DNA of 18,330 bases, from assembly GCA_964602475.1 (NCBI GenBank), contig CAZRRN010000054.1, positions 1-18,330 of the forward strand, given 5' to 3'. Source of the DNA: SZUA-448 sp964602475. GTDB lineage: Bacteria; Bacillota; Clostridia; Lachnospirales; Lachnospiraceae. Below the pieces are notes generated by a model. It did not search any database, was not told the origin of the DNA, and saw only the letters and a list, made by a program, of their open reading frames with translations. Made by a program: the position numbers and the translations under genes. Numbering within the stretch: the stretch's first letter is position 1; each line of letters starts with the position of its first letter. Positions 8,619-15,400 of the stretch are shown here, one piece after another.

Positions 8619-9281
8619 GTGAATATAAATGAACTGGAAGCTGCAGGCTTAAGCCTGCAGCGGGATGAGGACGGTCTGGTACTGACCGGCGACGGACAAC
8701 AGCTGCGAGCCGACTTTGCACATTTACTCCCAAGGCTGAAATACCACAATCTGCAGGGAGAACTGTTAGTAAAGGCAGCGAAGATACGAACTGAGAAGAC
8801 GAAGCTGACAGCGATTGATGCAACAGCCGGATTCGGAGAGGATTCCTTTCTTCTGGCAGCAGCAGGTTATTCGGTGCAGATGTATGAATACGATCCGGTG
8901 ATTGCGGCACTCCTTAAGGATGCACTTCTGCGGGCGGAGCAGAATCCGGAGCTTAAGCCGGTCGCAGCCCGAATGACATTGACGGAGGGCGACAGCATCA
9001 CAGCACTTCACGGGCTTTTGGAACCACCGGCTGTGATTCTTCTTGACCCGATGTTCCCGGAACGGCAGAAAAGTGCGCTCGTGAAAAAGAAATTCCAGCT
9101 TCTGCACCGACTTGAACGTCCCTGCGAGGATGAGCAGATACTGCTTCAAACCGCTTTAGATGCCCATCCGCAGAAAATAGTCATCAAGCGCCCCTTAAAG
9201 GGTCCATATCTTGCGGGAATTCGTCCGGACTATTCCCTGACCGGAAAGGCAATCCGTTACGATTGCATAATTTGTCGGTAG
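8619..9281 (+). CDS. rsmJ: RsmJ-like 16S rRNA guanine-N2 methyltransferase
   Basis: A class I SAM-dependent methyltransferase of 220 residues. The SAM-binding loop is DATAGFGEDSFLLAAAGY. The catalytic-site motif LLDPMFPERQKSALVKKK and the late VIKRPLKGPYLAG and LTGKAIRYDCI segments are the usual RsmJ (YhiQ) signatures. In E. coli RsmJ makes m2G1516 in 16S rRNA. The GTG start has CGGAGG about seven bases upstream. There is a 67-base gap after azlD, so it may still be read through from the upstream operon. It is the last clearly chromosomal gene before the junction region. Confidence 0.87.
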   Translation: MNINELEAAGLSLQRDEDGLVLTGDGQQLRADFAHLLPRLKYHNLQGELLVKAAKIRTEKTKLTAIDATAGFGEDSFLLAAAGYSVQMYEYDPVIAALLKDALLRAEQNPELKPVAARMTLTEGDSITALHGLLEPPAVILLDPMFPERQKSALVKKKFQLLHRLERPCEDEQILLQTALDAHPQKIVIKRPLKGPYLAGIRPDYSLTGKAIRYDCIICR

Positions 9282-9322
9282 AACTGTACATTTTCAAAAT
9301 TGTTTATCCTTTGACTGCATAA

Positions 9323-9523
9323 TTTTCTTCTGTTTACAGATACTACTATCACAAGCAGATAAAGTATAAATATCTGCAGACGGAAGAAACGGTTTCGAAT
9401 ATAGAGAACCGGCTTCGTCCTGAAAACAGGGAGGATCAGAAGCATGAAAGCAACAGGTGCTCAAGTTATACTAATGTTAGGTTAGAAGAAAGCCAGTATT
9501 TAAGCGGGTTTCAGCTAATTTAG
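9323..9523 (+). pseudogene. Start-less coding-like fragment after rsmJ
   Basis: One frame stays open from after a TAA (9320-9322) to a TAG (9521-9523), about 66 codons, with no start codon at its left. The reading from about 9335 to 9440 (YRYYYHKQIKYKYLQ, then a charged stretch ending RPENREDQKHESN) has codon use like the chromosomal genes and looks like the cytosolic tail of a membrane protein. From about 9450 on the codon use is poor. I do not recognise the family. It may be the remnant of a gene lost when foreign DNA came in, or a chance open frame. Confidence 0.3.
9444..9485 (+). pseudogene. 13-codon ORF with strong ribosome binding site, possible truncated gene start
   Basis: ATG 9444 is preceded by GGGAGG (9429-9434) at a nine-base spacing and reads MKATGAQVILMLG then a stop. 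It overlaps the fragment at 9323-9523 in another frame, as the start of a downstream gene in an operon often does. It could be the first codons of a chromosomal gene broken by insertion around 9465-9485, or a short leader ORF. The sequence is too short to name. Confidence 0.25.
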
Positions 9524-9568
9524 TCCTATAAAAAAATCGCATTTTTCATGTGCGAAAAGGGTTAGGAC
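9523..9568 (+). other. Two-tier hairpin in the region upstream of parM
   Basis: Outer arms GTCCTA (9523-9528) and TAGGAC (9563-9568) enclose an inner stem TCGCA/TGCGA (9537-9541 and 9551-9555). The left arm, extended to TTAGTCCTA (9520-9528), can also pair with TAGGACTAA at 9752-9760, so the RNA has an alternative long-range fold. There is no U-run after it, so it is not a terminator. Confidence 0.4.
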
Positions 9569-9655
9569 GGCGCCGGAATTAACTCAAATCGAGAGCAAAA
9601 TGCATTAGTATGACACGAGCAGTCAGGGTGTTTTCAAAGGGAAGATTTTAATGAC

Positions 9656-9686
9656 ATTATCACACGAGCTATCTTGTTCGTGTAAT
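9656..9686 (+). repeat. Bulged inverted repeat, candidate parC/centromere component
   Basis: CATTA-tca-CACGA on the left is matched by TCGTGTAATG on the right, a ten-pair stem with a three-base bulge. The octamer ACACGAGC in its left arm recurs about 50 bases upstream (around 9613). Such short repeats before a parM gene are where a ParR protein normally binds. The evidence is positional and no regular iteron array was found. Confidence 0.3.
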
Positions 9687-9750
9687 GGAAACTATTATTT
9701 CCTGTACACCAGTTTCGTGAAGTACAAATAACCGAATAACCATTATTATG

Positions 9751-9814
9751 GTAGGACTAAGTTAGTTTTTCGGACTCAAAGTGTGAGTCAGGCTAATCGT
9801 AGTCCTACTTTTTT
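9751..9814 (+). terminator. Terminator-like stem-loop in the parM leader
   Basis: GTAGGACTA (9751-9759) pairs perfectly with TAGTCCTAC (9800-9808), followed at once by TTTTTT (9809-9814). Within it GACTCA/TGAGTC (9773-9778 and 9784-9789) makes a tight inner hairpin and TTAG/CTAA (9762-9765 and 9793-9796) a middle stem. The T-run is on the plus strand only, so it acts on rightward transcripts that start upstream. As it lies 48 bases before parM, it is either the end of a small RNA or an attenuator of parM. Confidence 0.6.
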
Positions 9815-9842
9815 ATTGATTTGCCATGGAAAACTAACTTAG
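9757..9842 (+). promoter_or_regulatory. Inverted repeat reaching the parM ribosome binding site
   Basis: CTAAGTTAGTTTT (9757-9769) is the exact reverse complement of AAAACTAACTTAG (9830-9842), 13 bases. The right arm ends five bases before the AAGGAGG site of parM. The left arm overlaps the left stem of the terminator-like hairpin, so the two structures cannot form together. That is the layout of an attenuator or antiterminator leader; a DNA-level operator for the ParR-like protein is the other reading. Confidence 0.45.
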
Positions 9843-9861
9843 ATTAAGGAGGAAGCAGACG

Positions 9862-10782
9862 ATGAATAACAAAATCGAAGTAATTGGTATTGACCACGGC
9901 TGGAGTAATATTAAAACCTCTTCACAGGTATTCGTTACCGGCGTGAAGGAAATTACAACTGAACCTGCATTATATGATGGCGTTCTTGAGTATAAAGGAA
10001 GATATTACAAGGTCGGAGGCAACAGACAGGAAGTAAAAAGCACAAAGACAGAGGATGATACATTTTATCTTTTGACTCTGGCAGCGGTTGCGAAGGAATT
10101 AAGACGAAGGGGCTTATGTGAAGCAAAGGTGTTCTTGGCGGTAGGTTTGCCACTGACACGATTTGGCAGTGAGAAGTCAGACTTTATTAAGTATCTTACA
10201 GCGGAAAGGGATATCGAGTTTCTGTTTGAGAATATCAGGTATCATGTGGTAATTGAAAATGTTGCAGTATTTCCACAATGCTATGCGGCAGTTGCGGATA
10301 AGCTTCAGACTTTCAATAAGAAAACCTTGATAGTTGATATCGGATCATGGACGATTGATATTATGCCGGTTGTAGATAAGGTTCCGGACGAATCAAAATG
10401 CGTAACCATTCCGAAGGGTCTGATAACCTGTATGAGAACCATTAATGAGCAGTGTGTAAGACAGTTGAATGGTGAACTGGATGAGTCTTTTATTCAGGAT
10501 ATTATGAGGTTTGGCAGGTGTGAGATTGACAGAAAGTATTACGACATTGCGAAAACTGAAATCGAAGCCTTTTGTGAGAAGGTGTATAACTCAATCAGAG
10601 AGTATGGGTACAACTTATCTACAACACCCATTGTATTTGTAGGAGGCGGGGCATCAGTAATGAAGTTGTTTGGAGGACTTTCGCAGAGCAATATTACTTA
10701 TATTCTGGATGTTAAGGCAAATGCCAAGGGCTATGAACAGTTAGCTATGATGGCAATTAGAAAGATGAAGAAGCTGGCATAG
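9862..10782 (+). CDS. parM: ParM/StbA-family actin-like segregation ATPase
   Basis: A 306-residue cytoplasmic actin-fold ATPase. Seen motifs are phosphate-1 GIDHGWSNIK (residues 9-18), phosphate-2 LIVDIGSWTIDIM near 157, and the adenosine motif VFVGGGASVM near 258. Proteins of this family form filaments that push plasmid or element copies apart, with a small DNA-binding adaptor. AAGGAGG lies about ten bases before the ATG. It is the first gene of a par operon; the adaptor follows after 12 bases. Its leader carries the hairpins described for 9523-9842, so autoregulation is likely. Similar genes occur on conjugative elements of Lachnospiraceae that also exist as circles. Codon use is AT-richer than in the genes left of 9281, in line with transfer. 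The subfamily within the bacterial actins cannot be fixed by eye. Confidence 0.85.
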   Translation: MNNKIEVIGIDHGWSNIKTSSQVFVTGVKEITTEPALYDGVLEYKGRYYKVGGNRQEVKSTKTEDDTFYLLTLAAVAKELRRRGLCEAKVFLAVGLPLTRFGSEKSDFIKYLTAERDIEFLFENIRYHVVIENVAVFPQCYAAVADKLQTFNKKTLIVDIGSWTIDIMPVVDKVPDESKCVTIPKGLITCMRTINEQCVRQLNGELDESFIQDIMRFGRCEIDRKYYDIAKTEIEAFCEKVYNSIREYGYNLSTTPIVFVGGGASVMKLFGGLSQSNITYILDVKANAKGYEQLAMMAIRKMKKLA

Positions 10783-10794
10783 GAGGTGTGGCAG

Positions 10795-11232
10795 ATGGCA
10801 TTAGACCATATTATTAAGCAATCATGCAGGTTCAATATTAAGAATCCTCAGCATCGCAAGGTTAATGATGTTTTGGTGAACTTAGACCCGGAGATATGTA
10901 AGTCAAAGAGCCAGTTTCTGATAAATGCAGCAGAATATTATATCGACCATTTTGGAAAAGAAGCATTTACAGAAGCAAGAAGAGATGACAGTCCTTATGT
11001 TACAAAGAAAGAACTGAAAGATATTGAGGAGAGAACTGTGGAAGCAGCAGTCACAGAAGCAAGAAACGAAGTGATTCGGTTGCTTGGAGGCGTGATTGCA
11101 GGATGTAGTAACCTTTCAGCATTACCGCAGAGGGCAGTTGCCGAAGAGGTTAAGCAGGAAGAGGAACCGCAGGATGATGATACGATTTCAGATTATGCAT
11201 TAAGCTATTTGATGGATGGAATGGAGGAATAG
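10795..11232 (+). CDS. ParR-like ribbon-helix-helix partner of ParM
   Basis: A 145-residue protein with an N-terminal RFNIKNPQHRKVNDVLVNL segment followed by KSKSQFLINAAEYYIDHFG, which reads as strand-helix-helix of a ribbon-helix-helix fold. A charged helix (about 60-95) follows, then a Glu/Asp-rich linker and a short final helix TISDYALSYLMDGMEE. In known ParR proteins the N-terminal fold binds parC and the C-terminal tail docks on the ParM filament end; the layout here is the same, though the similarity is structural rather than a direct family match. The ATG at 10795 has AGGAGG (10781-10786) eight bases upstream, overlapping the parM stop; a GTG at 10786 lacks a site. Confidence is high for a DNA-binding partner and moderate for ParR itself. 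Confidence 0.7.
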   Translation: MALDHIIKQSCRFNIKNPQHRKVNDVLVNLDPEICKSKSQFLINAAEYYIDHFGKEAFTEARRDDSPYVTKKELKDIEERTVEAAVTEARNEVIRLLGGVIAGCSNLSALPQRAVAEEVKQEEEPQDDDTISDYALSYLMDGMEE

Positions 11233-11234
11233 GT

Positions 11235-11411
11235 ATGGCAGGAAGATTTTTAGCCGGATTTGGCAATGTATTAGCAGCAATATTGAAAGCAATCGCATGG
11301 CTGATATTAAATGCGTTGCAGTTGGTCCTGAATGTGGCAAAGGTCTTCCTCTTGCTGTTAGGACTTGTCGGCAGACTGTTCCTCGCATTTGTGAGAGCAG
11401 GAACACCATAG
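11235..11411 (+). CDS. 58-residue basic amphipathic/hydrophobic peptide in the par operon
   Basis: The start lies two bases after the parR-like stop, with GGAGG (11223-11227) seven bases upstream and inside that gene, so translation is probably coupled. The peptide has no acidic residue. Its basic and amide residues (R4, N11, K18, N26, Q29, N33, K36, R47, R54) all fall within about 80 degrees on one helical face, while the rest is Leu, Ile, Val, Ala, Phe and Gly. That gives one long amphipathic helix or two membrane-lying helices, ending FVRAGTP. It probably sits on or in the membrane. I do not recognise a family. Possible roles are a membrane anchor for the segregation apparatus, a conjugation accessory protein or a small toxin-like peptide. 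Confidence 0.7.
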   Translation: MAGRFLAGFGNVLAAILKAIAWLILNALQLVLNVAKVFLLLLGLVGRLFLAFVRAGTP

Positions 11412-11426
11412 GAAGGAGGCGGTAAC

Positions 11427-11504
11427 ATGAAGACATTTGCAAATTACCGAAAGAACCGGAGATTGGTACAATATTTCTTCAGAATGAAGAAGTTATGTGT
11501 ATAA
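11427..11504 (+). CDS. 25-residue basic small ORF
   Basis: ATG 11427 follows AAGGAGG (about 11413-11419) at a good spacing and codes a strongly basic 25-residue peptide (MKTFANYRKNRRLVQYFFRM, then a short end). It starts 15 bases after the previous stop. The strong site argues that it is translated, either as a small protein or as a leader peptide. No family is recognised. Confidence 0.4.
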   Translation: MKTFANYRKNRRLVQYFFRMKKLCV

Positions 11505-11519
11505 TGGAAGGAGAGTAGT

Positions 11520-11567
11520 ATGCATCGAGTACGGGACAGACCTATGTTAAGTGTCCCGTGTATATAA
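11520..11567 (+). CDS. 15-codon ORF, candidate leader peptide
   Basis: ATG 11520 is preceded by GGAAGGAGAG and reads MHRVRDRPMLSVPCI then TAA. It covers an 8-base-pair hairpin and stops 13 bases before the larger hairpin ahead of the lipoprotein gene. Translation here would open the first hairpin and could affect folding of the second. It may equally be a chance ORF. Confidence 0.25.
   Translation: MHRVRDRPMLSVPCI
11531..11559 (+). repeat. Perfect 8-bp hairpin
   Basis: ACGGGACA (11531-11538) pairs with TGTCCCGT (11552-11559) around a 13-base loop. The bases after it are TATATAAAAATG, not a U-run, so it is not a typical terminator. It could protect mRNA ends or be a protein-binding site. Confidence 0.4.
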
Positions 11568-11580
11568 AAATGTTCACACA

Positions 11581-11634
11581 GTAAGAGTGGACAGGCACGG
11601 AACACATTAGCCTATCCCTCTTACGGAAAGGGAT
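11581..11634 (+). promoter_or_regulatory. Two competing hairpins at the lipoprotein ribosome binding site
   Basis: GTAAGAG-t-GGACAGGC (11581-11596) pairs with GCCTATCC-CTCTTAC (11610-11624), about 15 pairs with one mismatch and one bulge. The same right arm also contains ATCCCT (11614-11619), which can pair with AGGGAT (11629-11634), the start of the lipoprotein ribosome binding region. The large hairpin therefore frees that site and the small one hides it. This is a switch-like layout; the signal is unknown. Confidence 0.45.
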
Positions 11635-11644
11635 GGGTGATATT

Positions 11645-12415
11645 ATGAAGAGATTTTTAATTATTCTTTTATCCGTAACGGTTTTGGCATTAGCTGGCTG
11701 TAATTCCACGGTGAATGAAATAGCGGAAGCAGATATCAGCTATGAAGAAACAAAAGAGACAGAGGAAAGCAAGGAGCCGGTTATTGCAGAAGAAAGTAAG
11801 GTGGAAAGCTCTTCTGAAAACGAAACAGAGTTACAAAGCAATAAGGATGAAGCTGAAAGCAGTGAAGCTCCTGTAAAGGATGATACTGAAAATCAGCCTG
11901 TTTCTGAAAACAGAGAGAATCAGACAGAACAAAGAGAAGAAACACCTGCATCAACAGAGCAAAGGGAGGAAACACAGCCCCCGGTTCAGACACCGGAGCC
12001 AACTCCTACTCCAGAACCGACACCAGAGCCAACCCCGGAGCCGGAATATACACCGGCAGGATACAATCCGGGTACTGTGGTATCACTTGCCATTGCAAAG
12101 TGTCAGGCAGGCGGTATGATTACAACGCAGGATAACCTTGCAAATGCCTTGGCAGAGGGCAGAATTACGCAGGAAGAGTATAACGAGTATTATCCCTATG
12201 ATGGTTTGGAGAGCAGTTACTACAGTGTGTTTGTGGAAACTGACTTAAATATAGCCAGTACGACTTCCGGACAGCCATTAAGAAGTGAAGACGCTATTGC
12301 AACTTACATAGCGGATATGCTTCTTTTGGAAAGTAATCCGGTGTTCAATGTGATATATGCGGGTGTGTACTCCAGAAATGGAACTGACTTCTATGAGTTC
12401 CGATGTCTCAGATAA
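11645..12415 (+). CDS. Surface lipoprotein with acidic/Pro-rich stalk and unknown C-terminal domain
   Basis: The protein starts MKRFLIILLSVTVLALAGC, a lipoprotein signal with lipobox LAGC and lipidated Cys19, so it is anchored on the outer face of the membrane. Residues about 25-115 are low-complexity and very rich in Glu, Ser and Thr. A Pro-Glu-Thr repeat near 115-135 (PEPTPTPEPTPEPTPEPE) makes a stiff stalk through the wall. The last 120 residues form a compact domain (VVSLAIAKCQAGGMITTQDN to VYSRNGTDFYEFRCLR) with two Cys and several Tyr; I do not recognise it. ATG 11645 is preferred over the in-frame ATG at 11633 because it gives a normal signal peptide. It precedes the big adhesin gene by 78 bases, so the two may work together at the cell surface. 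Confidence 0.75.
   Translation: MKRFLIILLSVTVLALAGCNSTVNEIAEADISYEETKETEESKEPVIAEESKVESSSENETELQSNKDEAESSEAPVKDDTENQPVSENRENQTEQREETPASTEQREETQPPVQTPEPTPTPEPTPEPTPEPEYTPAGYNPGTVVSLAIAKCQAGGMITTQDNLANALAEGRITQEEYNEYYPYDGLESSYYSVFVETDLNIASTTSGQPLRSEDAIATYIADMLLLESNPVFNVIYAGVYSRNGTDFYEFRCLR
11985..12054 (+). repeat. Degenerate tandem repeat coding Pro-Thr-Pro-Glu
   Basis: Short repeats of the type ACACCAGAGCCA code the (PT/PE) stalk of the lipoprotein. Copies differ at third positions. Such tracts can change in length by slippage in steps of whole codons, altering the reach of the outer domain. Confidence 0.55.
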
Positions 12416-12437
12416 CAAATTAACAAGAACAAAAATT

Positions 12438-12466
12438 GCAGGCCATGAAAGTGACCTGCTTTTTTT
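12438..12466 (+). terminator. Terminator/attenuator between lipoprotein and adhesin genes
   Basis: GCAGG and CCTGC form the base of a hairpin (12438-12459), followed by a run of seven T. It ends only 12 bases before the AAGGAGG of the adhesin gene. No promoter fits in that gap, so the adhesin must be expressed by read-through or from a promoter inside the lipoprotein gene. Confidence 0.65.
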
Positions 12467-12493
12467 GTGCCTATTTTTAAGGAGGAATGAAAA

Positions 12494-15400
12494 GTGAAAC
12501 AAAAGTTTAGAAGATTTATGGCAGGTTTTCTTGCTGTTCTTACGATGTTCACCACATTGTTCTCTAACGGAACAACTGCATTTGCAGCAAGTCCGAGTGC
12601 GAATATTGCCTTCTGGAATGCTTCTGTAAAGAATACCGGGGAGGTAAGTGAGTTAAAGGCAGGCTACAATCATGGTAAGATTTTGTACTCTATGATTGAT
12701 GGCAATGCAGCTTATTGTATGAATTTTGGACTGGCGGCTGATGGTGGTCAGCTTATGAACAGCTATGATAATCCGAGCACGAGTTTATCAGCAGCACAGG
12801 AAAAACAGCTTGCATACTGTCTGTACTTTGGATATGGATGTAACTCAGCTACAGCACCAAGCAATGATCAGTGCGACCAGTATATTGCAACACAGGCAAT
12901 GGTATGGGCGATTGTGGCAAATCTTTTTGGAACTGGTTCCGATGATTCGGCAGCTAATAAGTTATGTGCATCAGCACCTAATCCGACCAATTCTTACGCT
13001 TACTATACAACGCTTAAGAACAATATCAGTGCATCTTATTATGCTACAAGACCAAGTTTTGCAAGTGCAACCAAGAGTGGAGCAACCACTTATGAATTGA
13101 AGTGGAATGAAGGAAATAAGAGATTTGAAACAACCTTAAACGATTCCAATGGCGTGTTGTCAAATTTCGACATTTCCCTCAGTGGATATTCTGTAGAGAA
13201 GAGTGGTAACAGCGTAACGATTCACACAACATCTGTGAATACTACAGCTACCACGGCAACCATGAACTCAACAGCAGGAGTTGTGGAAACAACATCAAGC
13301 TGCGTGTTCTGGCTTACCGGAAAGTCAGGCTATCAGGAGTTTATTTCTGAGAAGCCTTCAGCAGACCCAGTGTCAGCGTATTTCAAGGTTAAGACTGAGA
13401 ATATCGGTTATGGAAAGATTACCAAGCAGGACGAGGAGAGTGGTGTGAAGCTTTCTGGTGCAAAGTATGGTATCTATACTGACAGTGCGTGCACCAATAA
13501 GGTTGACACAATTACTACCGGAAGTGATGGTACAGCTACTTCCAAGGCACTTGTGGCAGGCACTTATTATGTGAAGGAGATTCAGGCTCCGAAGGGTTAT
13601 GTGATTAGCGGAAAGGTACACACACTTACTGTTAAGGCAGGTCAGACAACTTCCTTTACTGCAACTGATAAGGAGCAGCTTGGAGCACTGACTATTTACA
13701 AGGAAGGTGAGGTACTTACCGGATGGAATGGAAGTAACTTTACTTATGAAGTAAAGAAATTGCCGGGAGCAACATTTAAGGTGACTGCCGGTGCTGATAT
13801 CTATAAGGCAGATGGTACAAAGGTTTATAGTAAGGGAGATTTGATTGCAGAAAACCTTGTAACAGGATCTGACGGTTTGGTTGTTCTTACAGACCTTCAT
13901 CTTGGCTCTTATGTGGTAACGGAAACAAAGAGCATTGATGGATATACCATCAACACTACTCCCGTGCCAGTGAATATTGAGTACAAGGACCAGAATGTGG
14001 AAGTGCAGTATGAATCAGCAACCATTCAGAATACAAGACAGAAGGCAGAGGTTTCTGTAGTAAAGAAAGACTCTGATACTGCTAATCCGTTAGATGGCGG
14101 TAAATACACTTTATATGCTGGTAATGATATCAAAAACTATGCAGGTCAGGTTATCGTTACCAAAGGTACTGCACTGCAGACAGTCACTACAGGTGAGGAT
14201 GGTAAGGCAGCATACTCGTTGGATTTACCGATCGCAAACAGCTACTATATTTCTGAGTCACAGGCTCCTTATGGATATGTGAGAAACAGCAGCGATGTTT
14301 ACAGCTTCAACTTCAATTACCTGCCAGAGACTACAGCCAAGGCTACTTTCAGCCATGAGTTTGTAAATGACAGAACCACTGCAAAGATTCATATCTTCAA
14401 GGTGGATAAGGAAACAGGTCTTCCCGTACCACAGGGAGATGCTACTTTAGAAGGAGCAGTTTACGGTTTGTATGCCCGTGATGATATCATGCATCCGGAC
14501 GGAGCAACCGGAGTCGTATTTAAAGCGAACGATTTGGTAGCTACCATGACAACGGATGCCAATGGCGATGCGGAGGTGAATAACCTTTATCTTGGAAATT
14601 ACTATGTAAAGGAAATCACTCCGCCGGAAGGATATCTTTTAGATGAGGAAGAGCATGATGTAGTCTGCGATTATGAAGGTGATCTTGTTGCGGAGGTATC
14701 AAGAAGCACAACTTCCAAAGAGCAGGTTATGAAGCAGCCATTCCAGTTGATTAAGGTATCTGATAATGGAGATGATACAGAAGCTCCATTGCTTGAAAAG
14801 GCAGGCTTTACAGCTTACCTTAAGTCATCTTTATCCGTAAAAGAAGATGGCGGTTATGATTTTGACAGTGCAACTCCTGTTGTAATTGGTGCAAATGGAG
14901 AAACACAGCTTTTCACAGATGAAAAGGGACATCTGGTAACCATTCCTATCCCTTATGGAACTTATGTGGTAATTGAGACAGTAACTCCTCATAACATGGA
15001 GACAATCAAGCCATTTGAGGTTCATGTTACGGAGAACCATCCGACAGAACCGCAGGTCTGGAGAGTGTTTGTGGACAGAGAGTTTACAGCAAAGCTTCGT
15101 GTGATTAAGAAGGATGCAGATACTAAAATGACGGTTCTTATTCCTAACACAGAGTTTAAGATTTTCAATATGGATACCAATAAGTATGTGGAGATGATTA
15201 CCACTTACCCGTCCAAGAAAGTCCATACTTCATTCTTTACAGATGAGGATGGTGATTTGATTTTACCGGATGTGCTTAGTCTTGGTAATTACCGTATTGA
15301 AGAGGTGGCAGCGCCGTTTGGTTATGTGCTCAATCAGAATTATGTGGAAGTAAAGGTGGATACCGATACCTTCTACGAAGTTGACCCTGACACTTACGAA

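Noticed and set aside
9257..9445. 62-codon minus-strand ORF across the rsmJ end and intergenic region
   Set aside because: It overlaps rsmJ antisense, has no ribosome binding site and its composition is not protein-like.
11235..11411. Assignment of the 58-residue peptide to the Maff2 mobile-element family
   Set aside because: It is small and hydrophobic like Maff2 but does not have the Maff2 opening sequence or Gly pattern, so no name was given.
13373..13900. 175-codon minus-strand ORF inside the adhesin gene
   Set aside because: It is antisense to conserved Cna-B domains; its Cys/Ser/Leu-rich reading is a by-product of the plus-strand codons.
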